In this document: piece by piece, positions 1-10,807 of the stretch | How positions within the stretch are numbered: the first letter of the stretch is position 1 | How the letters are laid out: every line of letters starts with the position of its first letter | Assembly: GCF_964355755.1 (NCBI RefSeq) | Contig: NC_092672.1 | Span: 11,344,501-11,408,500 of the forward strand | Source: Antedon mediterranea | Taxonomy: Eukaryota > Echinodermata > Crinoidea > Comatulida > Antedonidae | Reading direction: 5' to 3' | DNA: 64,000 nt | Position numbers and translations under genes: made by a program | Notes under the pieces: model-generated | What the model was told of the DNA's origin: nothing | The model's database searches: none | Seen by the model: only the letters and a program-made list of their open reading frames with translations

Positions 1-411
1 AAGGTCTATAGAGTTGTGATAAGTTGAAGAATATGATTTATTATGCCTATTGTAGTTTGAAGTATTTATAAATGTTTGTGATAACATAGGTGTTATCAAG
101 GCCAGATGGAATGTTTAACTGGAGTGATAAATTAATTACACCAAGGAAGAATGAAGTGATAAATTAATTACACCAAGGAAACATACCAAGCACATTGCAA
201 CAATTTATATACAATTCTTATTATTATTCTATTATATATTATTATTTTTATTATAATTAACAAAATCATAATAAGTAGGTTAGCGTCAGGGAGGTAAAGT
301 TATTGATTAGATTTTGTTCCTAGGACCAGGGAGTTGTAAAGGACTCTGTTGTAATTGTATGCTCAGTAGCTGGCCTACACTCAGAATTCGTTTCAAATTT
401 GTAAAGTGTTT
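1..411. other. AT-rich non-coding stretch
   Basis: No coding potential or known element is visible here apart from a short tandem duplication at 123-180. It is probably 5' flank or an early intron of the Eph gene, which runs on the + strand. Confidence 0.5.
123..180. repeat. Two-copy 32-bp tandem repeat
   Basis: The segment beginning AGTGATAAATTAATTACACC at 123 recurs at 155 with a period of 32 bp. About 26 bp are identical before the copies diverge. Confidence 0.8.
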
Positions 412-1483
412 TTAACACTTTGACTGCCAGAGGTTTTTCCAGTTAGAAACTGCCACCGCCAGCGTTTATAGCGCAATTCGATGTTTTTATTAAAGCTGAT
501 TGAAACTATGTATGTGATCTGATTTACATGTAATTTAGACTAAAATAATCATAAAGATTTTAGCTTTACAATGGTACCAAGAAAGATTTTCAAATCGCAA
601 TATGTAAATCGTAATAGTAAAATGAAAATAACCCACTTTTTTAGTTTTTCGTAGTTTCGCGCAAGAAAGTCGAGATATTCGCGATTTTGTGCAAGACATC
701 GCAATATGAAAATATCGCCCGGTGAGATCATCAACAAACAACGAAAAAGTTACTTACACGGCACCGGTAGGCCTATAAAAACAAGTTACCACTATCGAAA
801 AATGTATTACATTTTATAAATCATAAATCTTACATCAATGTTTCGCCAAAATCCACATAGTAAAGACACCAGGCCTAGTTAACTAGGCCTAAAGATGGTC
901 CGGAACCGTTTTACAACTAGGCCTAGGCTATAGCCTAGTACTGTACTACTAGCCTAGCCTAGCTAGTAAACTGATGATAATATTCATACCATTTCTAAAC
1001 AAGTTTGTTGCGTGAAACTCGGTCACTTACAGTGAAACACCAAAACAATTAGTGTATACATACAACAATAATAAAATTAAAGACTTCATATTGAAAATTC
1101 ATCCATTATTTTTTATTCAGATAACAAATAAACGTAACATGCCAATCCACATAAACCTTTGTAATGCTTCGGCGGCATAGCTAGTGCGCGACCGATACAC
1201 AATGCGCCAAACCATCGCTGTACGCGCTACTGTGATGCGCGGTGTATGTTATTTCGACAGGTACCATTTTGACAATCGTTCGTAACCAGATTAGTTACTT
1301 TCAAAAAGTAAAATATTCACGGTCCAGACCGAATATAGTGTCCATATTTATAGTATATACCAATAATTAACCTATCTACCGGATTTCGTAAAAAAACGCG
1401 AAAAACGAAGATCTTCGTGTTTGGCAGTCAAGCGTTGTGTTTCCAAAAACGAAGATCTTCGTGTTTGGCAGTCAAAGTGTTAA
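412..1483 (-). mobile_element. TTAA-flanked inverted-repeat element, copy 1 (piggyBac-type MITE)
   Basis: The element starts and ends with TTAA and has an 18-bp terminal inverted repeat, TTAACACTTTGACTGCCA. It is about 1.07 kb and inverted relative to two near-identical copies at 27044-28081 and 42948-44001. The right end carries two palindromes containing CGAAGATCTTCG. The TTAA target points to the piggyBac superfamily, but no transposase is present, so it would be non-autonomous. A CTAG/AGGCCT-rich patch at 895-965 differs strongly between copies. Confidence 0.85.
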
Positions 1484-1527
1484 TGTAGGCTATCGAATTG
1501 TAAAATTATACTACAAAAGTTTAACAG

Positions 1528-1630
1528 TATTTTAATTATCATCAACAAGGCGTATAATAGATATACATATGTTATTCATTAACCAATATGACACCTATTC
1601 ATTTACACATTTAGCAAAGTACTTTAACCA
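1528..1630 (+). repeat. Left member of a direct repeat (partner 4014-4078)
   Basis: The segment at 1583-1630, starting CCAATATGACACCTATTC, is repeated at 4030-4078 with few differences. TATTTTAATTATC precedes it in both places. The pair brackets the 1.8-kb TIR element, suggesting a larger duplicated unit or an older repeat. Confidence 0.7.
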
Positions 1631-2314
1631 TATCCAGCTACGTATCAGTCTCTTGGATTGTCTCATTGCAGACATCCATACCTGTGTGAACATACACATG
1701 TTGTTTACTGTTACTGTGTTCAACTACATCACCAATCCTCCATGAAAAAAAACGTCAATTGTGGGAGAGTGGGGTTGGGAGATAGGGGTTGGGTTCAGGA
1801 GATAGTGGGGATTTTGCTTACACCAGAATTGTGGTTGGAAAATGTTAAAGTATTTAATCATCCCTGGGAAGCGGATGGGAGTTTGGGGTGGGGATGTAGG
1901 CCTATCACCATGACCGAAACTGTATTTGGAATGTTTTAAATTACATTTGAAAACTGCCACTGAAGGATTATGGGTTGGGAGTGATAAGGCCATGTAAAAA
2001 AAAACAACAGTTGATCGTCCTGGTTTTCTAAAAAAAGGAAGGAAGAGGCTCTTTTTATTTTTTATTTTTTATTTTTCCAAGATGGCGACTCACTACCGTA
2101 TTTTCTTGAATAAACATGCCGCTATGAATAAAAATCACTCCCACCCCTCGCAATTCAAATAAATATGGTAAGTACTGTAAGATGTCTAAACAAACATAAG
2201 TATACAGAACAGCAAATATTAAAATACACATTTTTTTTTGTTTTATCAGGGGGTCACAATAAAAGTCCTTTTTGTACACTTTGACTTTATATCAAACTTC
2301 TGGATATTATTAGC

Positions 2315-2653
2315 CTACTGTGGCACAAATGCTCTAGTGATTTTCCTTTTGGGTGTTTTGCCTGATACCTTACAAAGTGGATAATTCATGTTCTCAATTG
2401 ATAAATTGTGCTCAGTTCCACAATAAAAGCACAGGGGGTCTGTGAATGTTATGTAATAAGCTGCTTCGATAGGCAGGGCACATGTCATTTTGTCATTGAC
2501 AAAAACAATAGAATCGTCCTCTCCCAGGATGTCTTGAAAACAAGTTCCACATGAATACGACAGTGTGTCCAGTTCTCGTTCCAAGAGCTGCCTTTGGTCA
2601 CGCTTCAGAACATGTGCTGCATAACATACTCGCCACTTGAAGCATTCTTCACA
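2315..2653 (-). CDS. Cys-rich protein, last exon (unidentified, transposon-borne)
   Basis: The - strand frame from 2653 to the stop at 2315 encodes 112 residues. It follows a good acceptor (TTTATTCTAG) and opens with CEECFKWRVC. CGTC, CFYCG and a final PLC near GKTPKRK follow later, so it has paired cysteines like a zinc-ribbon or treble-clef fold. A Lys/Arg-rich tail precedes the stop. The acceptor is in phase 0, which agrees with a phase-0 donor at 2976/2975 for the upstream exon. The composition is clearly protein-like, unlike the surrounding AT-rich noise. The pattern of C-x2-C pairs and a Pro-rich linker resembles uncharacterised multi-copy proteins of marine invertebrates, but that is recollection. 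A role in DNA binding or transposition is only inferred from its position inside a TIR element. Confidence 0.55.
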   Translation of the reverse strand, partial: CEECFKWRVCYAAHVLKRDQRQLLERELDTLSYSCGTCFQDILGEDDSIVFVNDKMTCALPIEAAYYITFTDPLCFYCGTEHNLSIENMNYPLCKVSGKTPKRKITRAFVPQ

Positions 2654-2975
2654 CTAGAATAAAGAATGAAAAATATTAGGGGTAAATATATGGTAAATTC
2701 AGTTGTGTTGAAAGAATTCTGAACATGACAATAATATGATAATATGACATCCAAAGAGGGAGGGAATATCAATGCATACACACATATTTTTAAAACAGGA
2801 CGTGGGTCATGTACCCGAACACGTCCGTAAACATCTAGCCATATGGGACAGTTTCAACCCAGCCGGGTCGATTCGCCCCTCTATGGATAGGCAAACTCTA
2901 CACTCTCTCGCGACAATATGCTAGCCTACAGTTTTGTTACTTCTATATGAACATTTTTACCGAACAATTACTCAC

Positions 2976-3104
2976 CTCCGTAGTTTGGTATTGGTCTCCT
3001 ATCGGTCCACCTTGATCGAATTCGCCGCCTGCAAAATCAGAGAAAATGTCTGCGAGAGTACGTCGGCCGTCCACTACACCGTTCTCGCATACCAAGGGCC
3101 GGCT
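2976..3104 (-). CDS. Upstream exon of the Cys-rich transposon protein (partial)
   Basis: A 43-codon open frame on the - strand runs from just after a TGA at 3107-3105 to a consensus donor GAG|GTGAGT at 2976/2975. It includes DGRRTLADIFSDFAGG and an acidic, Gly-rich stretch ending QYQTTE. Its phase-0 end joins in frame to the exon at 2653. There is no in-frame ATG. Either an earlier exon is missing, an internal acceptor at about 3025 (TTTTGCAG) is used, or this copy has a 5' frameshift. Confidence 0.4.
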
Positions 3105-3780
3105 TCACGATTTTTGTTGCAGTCCGAATCGAAACACAAATAAAAACCATGTTGTTTATCTACTAGACTATGTAGTCTAGCAGTATCCTACTATCCTAGA
3201 TCAAATTATTATGTAACAATTGATAAAAGGACTAAAAAGTAGGCCTACCAAGGAACCAATAATTATAAATATTAATAGTGTATACTGTAACTCAAATGTA
3301 TAGAATATAGTGATAAAAACAAGGTAGAAACGAAAACATGTGGTGCATCGATGGAGCAATCGTAAACGTTCTCCAAATCCAGTCGTTTTTTGCTTCACGG
3401 CAACATTTTTAAGGAGTAGCGAGCATATAGCGGCTGTGAAAATTCTAATTAGATCCAGACGTTTATGTAAAATATTATACCCATGATGAGTGTAATTCAA
3501 AATATTCATACATTCAACGGCAGTGATACCTCTATCAGCGCTGACCTATAATCAAAGAATATGACCTCAAATTTATCGCAGTCGACGATGTGTATCGATG
3601 GCTCCCGACGGCTGTGGATCACGAAAAAAGAAAGAGCTAGGCCTAGCTTTCGACAAAGGTACAACATAAATCAATGTTTTATATACAAAATATCGAAATA
3701 AAAAATAAAATAAAAATTGATGCGGCCTGAAAAAAGCATGCGGGCGGGGACGATCAACTGTTGTTTTTTTTTATATGGCC

Positions 3781-4298
3781 TAATAACATAATTTGTACTG
3801 GAACCGGCTTCAACACATCACCCAGTGTAAATGGGGTGTGTTTGTAGGGGGAGGAGGAGCAAAAATACTAGCGTAATGAAGTAGCCTTAGATTGGATTGT
3901 ACTAGGAAAAGTTACTAAATTTGAACTGTCCAGGGGAGGAGTTAAGGTTTGTTGATGGTGGCTGGGGTGGTGAAAGGAGAAAGAAGGCTGGGGGTCCGCA
4001 GCATCTAAATTACATATTTTAATTATCAGCCAATATGACACCTATTCATTTACACAATTTACAACGTACTTCAACCATTATTAGTAGCTATGCATACTCC
4101 TCTCAATTTGAAGCTTAGGTTGAATTGAATTTGTCCATCACTGGGAAGAATTTGTTTTTAAGAAAGAGTATGGGGTGTTATTGAAGAGGGGTGGAGGTTG
4201 GTGAGTATAGACAGATACTGGCGTCGGGTGTTATGTACTGAGAAGGCTGTAAACTAATTTTGAAACCCGCCCTGGGGCGGGTATAATTGCTAGTATTT
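3781..4298. other. Non-coding stretch with G-rich segments
   Basis: No gene is visible. The segment contains the right partner of the direct repeat (4014-4078), G-rich purine runs near 3845-3990, and a short hairpin around 4265 (CCCGCCCTGGGGCGGG). Confidence 0.5.
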
Positions 4299-5039
4299 TA
4301 TATATGGTATATTTTTTGGCAGCAGAAACGGGTCTCATAAAAAATATACCGTATATATATGCATATATCGCAAAATATACCATATATTTCGTACCCCATT
4401 TCTGCTGCACTCAAAGTATACCGTATATTTGACCCGGCCCATGACACAAGGTCAAAAACTAACAGAGCGTGACACGTTTGTTTGGTTTTTCTGCTGCATT
4501 GACACACACGTGTATAAGCAAGCAACAGATCAAAATGTCACTGTGGACTGAAGAAATAACTATTTTTGCAATTCAATTGTGGAGAGAAACGAACGTTTGG
4601 GGGAGACTGCATGGCAACAGAAGAGATACCAAGATTTACAAAAGTATCTCAAACAAAATAAAAGCAGAATTTGTGGTAGACTAAATGCCAAAGTTATCGG
4701 CAAACGCTGTTGTCTTCCTTTGCATAAATCTAGTCAATGCCCATTCATTGTGCTTGATGTGTGGTGTAAATTCGTTGCCACCTTTGCTCATTAGATTTAA
4801 AATAGAAAGCAATGCTACGACGTTTTGAGAAACCATCATTGTTTTGTTTTTGTCAGGTATAAACCTCACTACACAAGACTCTAGGTCAATCCATACTTCC
4901 GTCTCACAAAATGCATTTTGGGTAATGAAAGCCAAATTTTTTACAGCAAACCCACGAAATATGTGCAGAGGAAACGGTGCACTAATTTCATATACGGTAT
5001 ATATACGGTATATTTGGGATTGGCAGCAGAAACAGGGCC
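4299..5039 (+). mobile_element. PIF/Harbinger-like element, ATACCGTAT variant
   Basis: The right end is GGCAGCAGAAACAGGGCC at about 5022-5039. The left part carries the inner motif GGCAGCAGAAACGGG at 4318, but the outermost left terminus is not recognisable and is probably lost. Copies of the palindromic core ATATACCGTATAT lie near both ends. The interior contains a Myb/SANT-like ORF (4535-4684) and the motif GCATTTTGGGTAATG shared with related elements in the window. Myb/SANT proteins accompany PIF/Harbinger transposases, which is the basis for the family call. Confidence 0.6.
4535..4684 (+). CDS. Myb/SANT-like DNA-binding domain ORF (transposon-derived)
   Basis: A 49-codon ORF starts with ATG. 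It has MSLWTEEITIFAIQLWRE, then a short linker, RLHGNRRDTKIYKSISNKI and a stop after EFVVD. The order W-[ST]-x-E-E, a helix with a second Trp, G-x-[RK]-R-[DN], then an IYxxIS helix is that of Myb/SANT-like domains. In PIF/Harbinger transposons such a protein partners the transposase. The usual C-terminal part (Cys-x2-Lys-Trp region) is absent, so this is a truncated remnant or a minimal domain. Matching but disrupted traces occur at 13048-13160 and 51781-51895. Confidence 0.6.
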   Translation: MSLWTEEITIFAIQLWRETNVWGRLHGNRRDTKIYKSISNKIKAEFVVD

Positions 5040-5094
5040 ATAGAGAGTTCACTATAATAACATTTATGATTTAGATCCAGAAATATAAACTAAA

Positions 5095-5204
5095 GCTCTG
5101 TCTACACTATCAAACTAGTTTAACAAAATATGGTTGTGATATGACATCATCATCTCCATATATGGGCACATCACATTTTTTTGTCACATAAAGTTTGATA
5201 GTGT
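5095..5204. mobile_element. Short MITE, copy a (GCTCTGTCTACACTATCA)
   Basis: It starts GCTCTGTCTACACTATCAAA and ends AAAGTTTGATAGTGTC, with TGACATCATCAT in the middle. A second copy at 6531-6708 has complete ends. The outer right terminus is lost here. Confidence 0.7.
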
Positions 5205-6211
5205 CAACCACAACACTCCTGTCACTGATATTTTATTAGCTAGTTGACATAGGGTAAATGAAGATCATTAATTAGGTTAAACATTTTTCTTTTATACTGA
5301 GGAAAGAAACTAGATTTATCTTTCAAACCTAATTATGACTTTAATAATGTCCCCCCTGTCACTGTTTACTGTTCAACTCATGATGGTAAATTCCTTATAA
5401 TACTAATAGTTACAATAAACTGTTTTATCATTGCAGAATAATTTATGATCCATCATGGTGGACCTAATATACTATTTTGCTTTCAACCGTTAAATGTGCA
5501 TAATTTTCAATGAATATTGATGGTTAAATAAAAGAGCAAATTGCAGAATGTTTTCTGTATTAAATTGTCCACTTCTGTCCTCTTAACCCAGAAAACCGTA
5601 AACTCTAGTTAGACAGCAATGTTCCACTTGGAATTTAAAAATTAACATTAAAATATATTATCGAATAGATGCAAGCTTTTAAAATTAGAATGATTTGCGT
5701 GGTATTTATGCATTTAATGCAATATTTTTCCAGCACACCTACTATAGAACATTGTAGAATATCTGTGATTGTATAAGGAGTGATTCATTGAGACACGGGT
5801 AAAGTGTTCATATTTTGATTAAACCACTGTTTTAAACAATGGCAATTGTGTTGAAATTAGCCTGCTATCCACATTGCTTCTGGCCGATTAACTCATTACA
5901 TTTTTCTGTAAAGCTTTACACTCAGTCATTATTCTTTTTGTATATATTTTTCTTTTCTATCTAATTTCCTAAACACATATTTCTTATTTGCATTACTGTA
6001 CAACATTTACTTGACAGCCATTGAATAATATTGAAATAAATGTTAGTGATATTCTATCATATTTCTTATTTGGTTTTATGCTATTTCTATCATTGTAAAC
6101 CTATTAGATAATTGATATTGTTAATTAGTTTAATCAATAAGTTATAGAAAGTTAAAATCAAATTTAATTTGTTTATGATAAAATAAAAATAATTTTTTTT
6201 GTTTGTTACAG
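5205..6211. other. Presumed Eph intron 1 (3' part)
   Basis: AT-rich sequence with no recognisable gene or element. It ends in the acceptor TTTGTTACAG ahead of the first Eph exon. Confidence 0.5.
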
Positions 6212-6288
6212 TTTCCATATATGATTCTCAGGACTATGCAAGTTTAGATTGGATTATTTATCCAAAAGCAAATACAACAGGTCAACAG
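6212..6288 (+). CDS. Eph: Eph receptor tyrosine kinase, exon 2 (start of ephrin-binding domain)
   Basis: A 77-nt exon lies between an acceptor (GTTTGTTACAG) and a donor (CAACAG|GTAGGT). With one base from a preceding exon it reads about SIYDSQDYASLDWIIYPKA, then NTTGQQ, and ends in phase 0. This matches the short second exon of Eph receptor genes, which encodes the first strands of the ephrin-binding domain: a [VI]-x-L-x-[DS]-[ST] start, then L-x-W-x-x-x-P. NTT is a potential N-glycosylation site. The phase-1 start and phase-0 end fit the exon at 24212, which opens with the expected Trp codon. The upstream signal-peptide exon was not identified. The protein would be a cell-surface receptor for ephrins acting in contact-dependent guidance and boundary formation. 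Confidence 0.85.
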
Positions 6289-6361
6289 GTAGGTACTAAA
6301 TGTTTGTATGATTGTTTTACACTGACAGTTTTAAGAAATTTGTAGCCATAATGTCAGATCA

Positions 6362-6857
6362 AAGGCCTGTTTCTGCTGCTATCAAATAATAGATTTTGTA
6401 GCAGCAGAAACGGCACAAATTAAAACAATTTGAATGGCGTTCTCAAAACAATCAAAAAGACTGAATCGATTGGGTGTTGAAACTCAATTTAACTGGTTTA
6501 TTGCTCTCACCTTTTAGCTGCAGTACAAACTTAAGCTCTGTCTACACTATCAAACTAGTTTGACAAAAAAGTGTGATGCCCAAATGGTAGTGATATGCTT
6601 AAATATGGTAGTGATATGACATCATCATGTAGGGACATCATCATGTCCATTATAGGCATATCACATTTGTTTTGTCACATAAAGTTTGATAGTATAGACA
6701 GAGATTAACCGTTATATGATTAACAAGACTCGATTCAATTAAATGTAACATCAGCATTATGTTTAGTGTAGTGTTGAGATTTATAGTCCGTCGACCACCC
6801 TCTGATTTTTGGGAGAAAAACTTTTTAAATATAAGGTTATACAGCAGAAACAGGCAC
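6362..6857. mobile_element. PIF/Harbinger-like element with nested MITE
   Basis: It opens AGGCCTGTTTCTGCTGC and closes CAGCAGAAACAGGC. An inner hairpin partner, GCAGCAGAAACGGC, lies at about 6401. A core AACTGGTTTATTGC followed by TTTTAGCTGCAGTACAAA is shared in form with the 12.0, 18.3 and 41.6 kb elements. A separate TTAA-flanked MITE (6531-6708) is inserted inside. Target duplications at the outer ends are unclear. Confidence 0.6.
6531..6708. mobile_element. Short TTAA-flanked MITE, copy b
   Basis: TTAA at 6531-6534 and 6705-6708 flank ends GCTCTGTCTACACTATCAAA and GTTTGATAGTATAGACAGAG. It is nested in the 6362-6857 element and is therefore younger than it. The segment TATGGTAGTGATATGACATC is partly duplicated inside. 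Confidence 0.75.
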
Positions 6858-7363
6858 TGGAGGACCACATTTTAATATCATCTTTGTAATTCAACAAGGT
6901 ACTTATTATGAGGTCCTATTACATGGTATTATTGCCCATAAAAGAATGTTTAGTTCCAAATGATTTACTGCTCTCATAAACTAAAGTAGCACATCTTTGA
7001 ACCACTAACAATACAATTAGAAATCATTAAAAGTTGAAAAGTTTAGTTTGCAAATTCCTTTTAAAGTAAATATTAATTTTGCAGTCTTAAAGTAATTAAA
7101 CAAGAGAAAAAATATTGGTTGCAGGCATGATGTTAAAATAGGTAGTTTGAGGAATTATTTATTATTATTAGTGGAAATTTATTTCCTTTCAAATATTATC
7201 ATAAAGATTTGTTTTACTTTACAGAAAAAATATTCACTGAAAACTTAATTTATTATAATACAGTAGACAGAATGACCACATATTATTTAAGTACAAAACT
7301 AGACATTAAAAACATTCTAAACCAGTTGATGCTGAAAGAAATAAAAATATGAAAAAGTTATTT
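6858..7363. other. Intronic, nothing recognised
   Basis: AT-rich sequence without a recognisable gene, repeat or regulatory motif. Confidence 0.5.
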
Positions 7364-7583
7364 TGTGCCTGGCTTCCTAGATAAACGAACAATAAACTAT
7401 TCTCTTAGAAGAGCAAGATATAACTTGAAAAGTAGAACAATAGAACACCTTTCTCCACAAATGGTATAGTCCGTGAATTATGCCCTCAAGTGGGAGCATC
7501 TCCACAAACCACCATCATCATTGCTCCTCAAGGAGAATAGGCTATTGTTGGTTTTTCCATGGTTTATCCAGGTAAGAGGCACT
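7364..7583. repeat. Foldback repeat with GTGCCT...CTGGATAAAC arms
   Basis: The left arm, from TGTGCCTGGCTTCCTAGATA at about 7366 on to GAAGAGCAA, is an imperfect inverted copy of the right arm at about 7527-7582. Read on the - strand, the right arm is GTGCCTCTTACCTGGATAAA then CCAACAATAGCCTATTC. Single-arm relatives occur at 12632, 37842, 45605 and 47490. Confidence 0.55.
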
Positions 7584-7736
7584 CATTGACTACCAACAAT
7601 CCGACTGTTGGTTTGTGTATTTTTGTTTGTAGTACTTTAATTGAAAGCCATATTCCTAGCTTGAATTGCAGACTTCTACATATTCATTTTTGTTGTTGTT
7701 TAAACCGAGACCTTGGTTCTGTGGTTAGTAACATTA

Positions 7737-8665
7737 ACGCCCGTATTCTTAAACCGGACTTTAGTCGTAGTTCGAAGTTCGACTTGGAAAAGTCGTAGTT
7801 CGAGCTATTACTTCAAATTCGATTCAAAAACGAAGTAGTCGAAGTTTGCAGTTCGACTTAATGAAGTCGAGCTTTTAGTCGAGTTGCACACGTCTGGGTA
7901 ACAAAGGCTATACATTGGCCAATGACAAGAGAGTATTTGAGGAGCAGACGAAATTTTGCGCATTGATATCACTTTCCATTTCTTACAACACTTTTTACGC
8001 ATCAGGACTATATACATGAAAAATAATTTTAATCGTTAATTATTAGAACAATATCAGTATTAATTTAACAGTGAAGTATATTTGATTAACAACAAATAAA
8101 ATCTTAAAAATATATTTAGGAACCATGGCGGTACGGTAACTTTTATATTTTCTAGGCCCCCAACAAAGTATGATCGCCACGAACCACGCACTTCATAGCG
8201 TGACAAGAAAGCGCTAGGCCCCCTAAACATTCCATCGCGTGGTGAATTGCCGCATCTCTCATTGTCGCTATGGCGTGACGTAGCTCAAGTCTGACTTGCG
8301 CGAAGAAAATAATGTAATTTGTATACAGTTGTAAATAAAGATGATTTTCATTATTATAATTTATACCAATGTATATTTAATTAAGCTAATATAAATATAG
8401 ATATTTCATTCTTCAATATCTGGCCAATATAACAACTCAATGACTGTTACGTTTTTTATAAACATCGTTTAAAAACCATTTAGTCGACCATTTAGTCTGC
8501 CCCCTCCAGGACTAAAAAAATCGATCAAAATCCGTCTCGATTTAGTCAAGGTTGGCCTGATTTAGTCGGTGATTTAGTTGAAGTTCGGTTTATGAATTAA
8601 AATGACGTCATTTTTTTAGTTTTAGCTCGAACTACGACTAAAGTCCGGTTTAAGAATACGGGCGA
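7737..8665. mobile_element. hAT-like non-autonomous element (CGCCCGTATTCTTAAACC ends)
   Basis: The terminal inverted repeats extend about 35 bp or more, from CGCCCGTATTCTTAAACCGG on the left to the matching complement ending CGGGCG on the right. TAACATTA before and TAACATTT after are consistent with an 8-bp target duplication with one mismatch, a hAT hallmark. Many short TAGTCGAAGTTCG-like repeats sit next to the left end. No transposase is seen. Confidence 0.7.
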
Positions 8666-10807
8666 TAACATTTGTCTTGGTTGCATTGACTCTGAAGGAA
8701 TTTTTGACTGTGTTTTGGACCTTTCTTTGGTCAAAAGCCAGCTACTCATTTAATTAAGACCAAATTAAATCCATTTTGATCCAGGTTGTGAGCATTGAAG
8801 AACTATAGTAGATTATCAGGTTTGAAAACGATTAGAGTTTACATCCATTTACAATTGACAATTCAATAACCTGGGAGGTGATGATAATAGAAGGCTTTAG
8901 AATCAAATGCTTTCAATAGATAATACACAATCATGTAGATGATGTTACATTGAGTCTTTATACTGATCTATTAATTGTAAGCTATAAGCCTAGTACAATG
9001 GATGACTTTTCCAATTAAAGGCTTTCCAATTCGAGGAAACTTCATTCATTGTTGTAGCCTTCCTATAGAAAAATTAAGTCTCATACTAGATATTTAACAT
9101 TTTAATTAATCTTGTTATATATTTTGTAGTGTATATTGTGATTAGATTTACTTGTACAATGTATATATTTATCTTGGGAAATTCTTCATTTCCAACCTTT
9201 ATGATTGATGACAATTCATACCTACAGTATTCCATTGTTCCCTTTCACTTTTACAATAAGGGTGGTCCATCCAGCTGTAGCTTATCAGACACATAAATGA
9301 AACATTTAAAGTGAACTCATTTAATTCATTATTGTATTGTTATTTTCTATGTACCATTAATAGAAATAAACTTATAAAATGCTGAGTCCAAATAGTATAT
9401 AATAATATGGCCTTTTATAGGCCTTACCATAACAGATAAAACATAATTATATTTGTTCATTTATTCATAAACAATTACATTAAATAGAGACAACTACTCA
9501 GTACTTGTTTGACATTTTAAAATATGATCAGTTAATTAAATAATCATTCAATAAATAATTAATAACAATAATTGTTAAACATTGCAATGCTTCGAGTCTG
9601 AAAAATAATTTATGGAGTATGTGTCAGATATTTTTCAAGGGAGACCTAACATATGGTATTTATAGTCTGTTAAAAATATATTGAAAAGTATATAATTATA
9701 ATAATATAATCATTTTAACTGTAAAAAAGGTCTGTGTGCACGCCCCAAGCGCAACACCCCTGGTTCTTTGTCTGTTCTTTAATACGTAACAATAAAATGT
9801 TTTTTAAAAACGTGTTCCTCTATGCTTTGGCACAATTCACTTATATTTATATTTACAACATAAAATATGCGTACAAATATATTGTAAAACATATTATGTT
9901 TACGAATTGTATTCACAGCATATTTTATCTTTTAATCTACTGTACATCCTAGCAGTTAACAAAGATACCCACTCCATGTTTGTTAATGTAAAACTCTCTT
10001 TTATTGCATGAAATTAAAATTACCAATGTAAATGTTTGTCATTTATTATCATCGAAACTGATTTGAGAAATTCACATACCGCATGATTAGATTAAATTCT
10101 CTGCTGTAATGTAAGATTGAAGTTAGACCACTTCACAACTAATGAGAAATTGGACAGATAGGGGAAATGTTAATTGCTTCTGACAGACTGTGAATGATAG
10201 TCGTTGGTGTGACTAGCCTCATTGCGTTTTGACGACTTTCCTCAACGTGTGCTGGATTAACGTCCAGACAGCGTACGCGCACGAAAGTGATATATCACTG
10301 CCGTTAATATTAGCACTGTTGATTCTTAGTTATACTTTGCGATGTATTGCGTTCTTTTGCATTAATGAGTTCATTTCAATCATGTGTTGTAATTTTAGCG
10401 TAGATCTTCGTTTGAATTTCTCTGCTTATCAACTGTTGAGTGCATAAATTAGTGACAAGATCATCATAGGCGCTTGTACAGTGTTCGTTACTATAAACAA
10501 GGGACCGAGTATTAACTGTTAAACAATTTAATATACGGTAACTGGAACCATAAAAGCTATTTACTTCAGTAGAATAAATGACGGTGTAGACCTCATTGCA
10601 TTTGTATTGTTTTAGTGCTTAAATACATTTTTTTAAATCAGGCATTAAGGTGAGAATAATATGTTTTCTTTACTGTAAAGATTTCAATAGGCTCTCCATG
10701 TTCTCTTCATTCATATTCTTGTTATTAATTTTTATTTCATCCTTATACTTGGTATCTTATTTAGTACACAGACCCATGTACACAATGACATATTAGTTTT
10801 AAAAACA
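8666..10807. other. Intronic, AT-rich, one LINE-tail-like motif
   Basis: No gene was identified. At 9259-9275, AGGGTGGTCCATCCAGC is the reverse complement of the GGATGGACCACCCT motif in the LINE 3' end at 59.7 kb. A reversed LINE remnant may lie here, although no A-rich tail is evident. Confidence 0.45.

Larger units (their letters stand above)
1988..3780 (-). mobile_element. 1.8-kb TIR DNA transposon with internal gene
   Basis: The ends 1988-2020 and 3748-3780 form a 33-bp terminal inverted repeat with one mismatch. It begins GGCCATGT or GGCCATAT, then an A-run, then CAACAGTTGATCGTCC. TAA directly flanks both ends (1985-1987 and 3781-3783), consistent with a 3-bp target duplication. Inside, the - strand carries two exon-like reading frames (2976-3104 and 2315-2653) joined by plausible splice sites. 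I could not assign a superfamily. The young-looking TIR and open frames make it more than a generic MITE. Confidence 0.75.

Noticed and set aside
1658-1993. Opposing ORFs near 1.7-2.0 kb
   Set aside because: G-rich low-complexity DNA open on both strands, with no motifs and an end running into the TIR of the neighbouring element.
4681-5052. 123-codon reverse-strand ORF inside the 4.3-kb element
   Set aside because: It has some protein-like segments but overlaps conserved non-coding motifs and the terminal repeat of the element. It has no transposase motif and no counterpart in sister elements.
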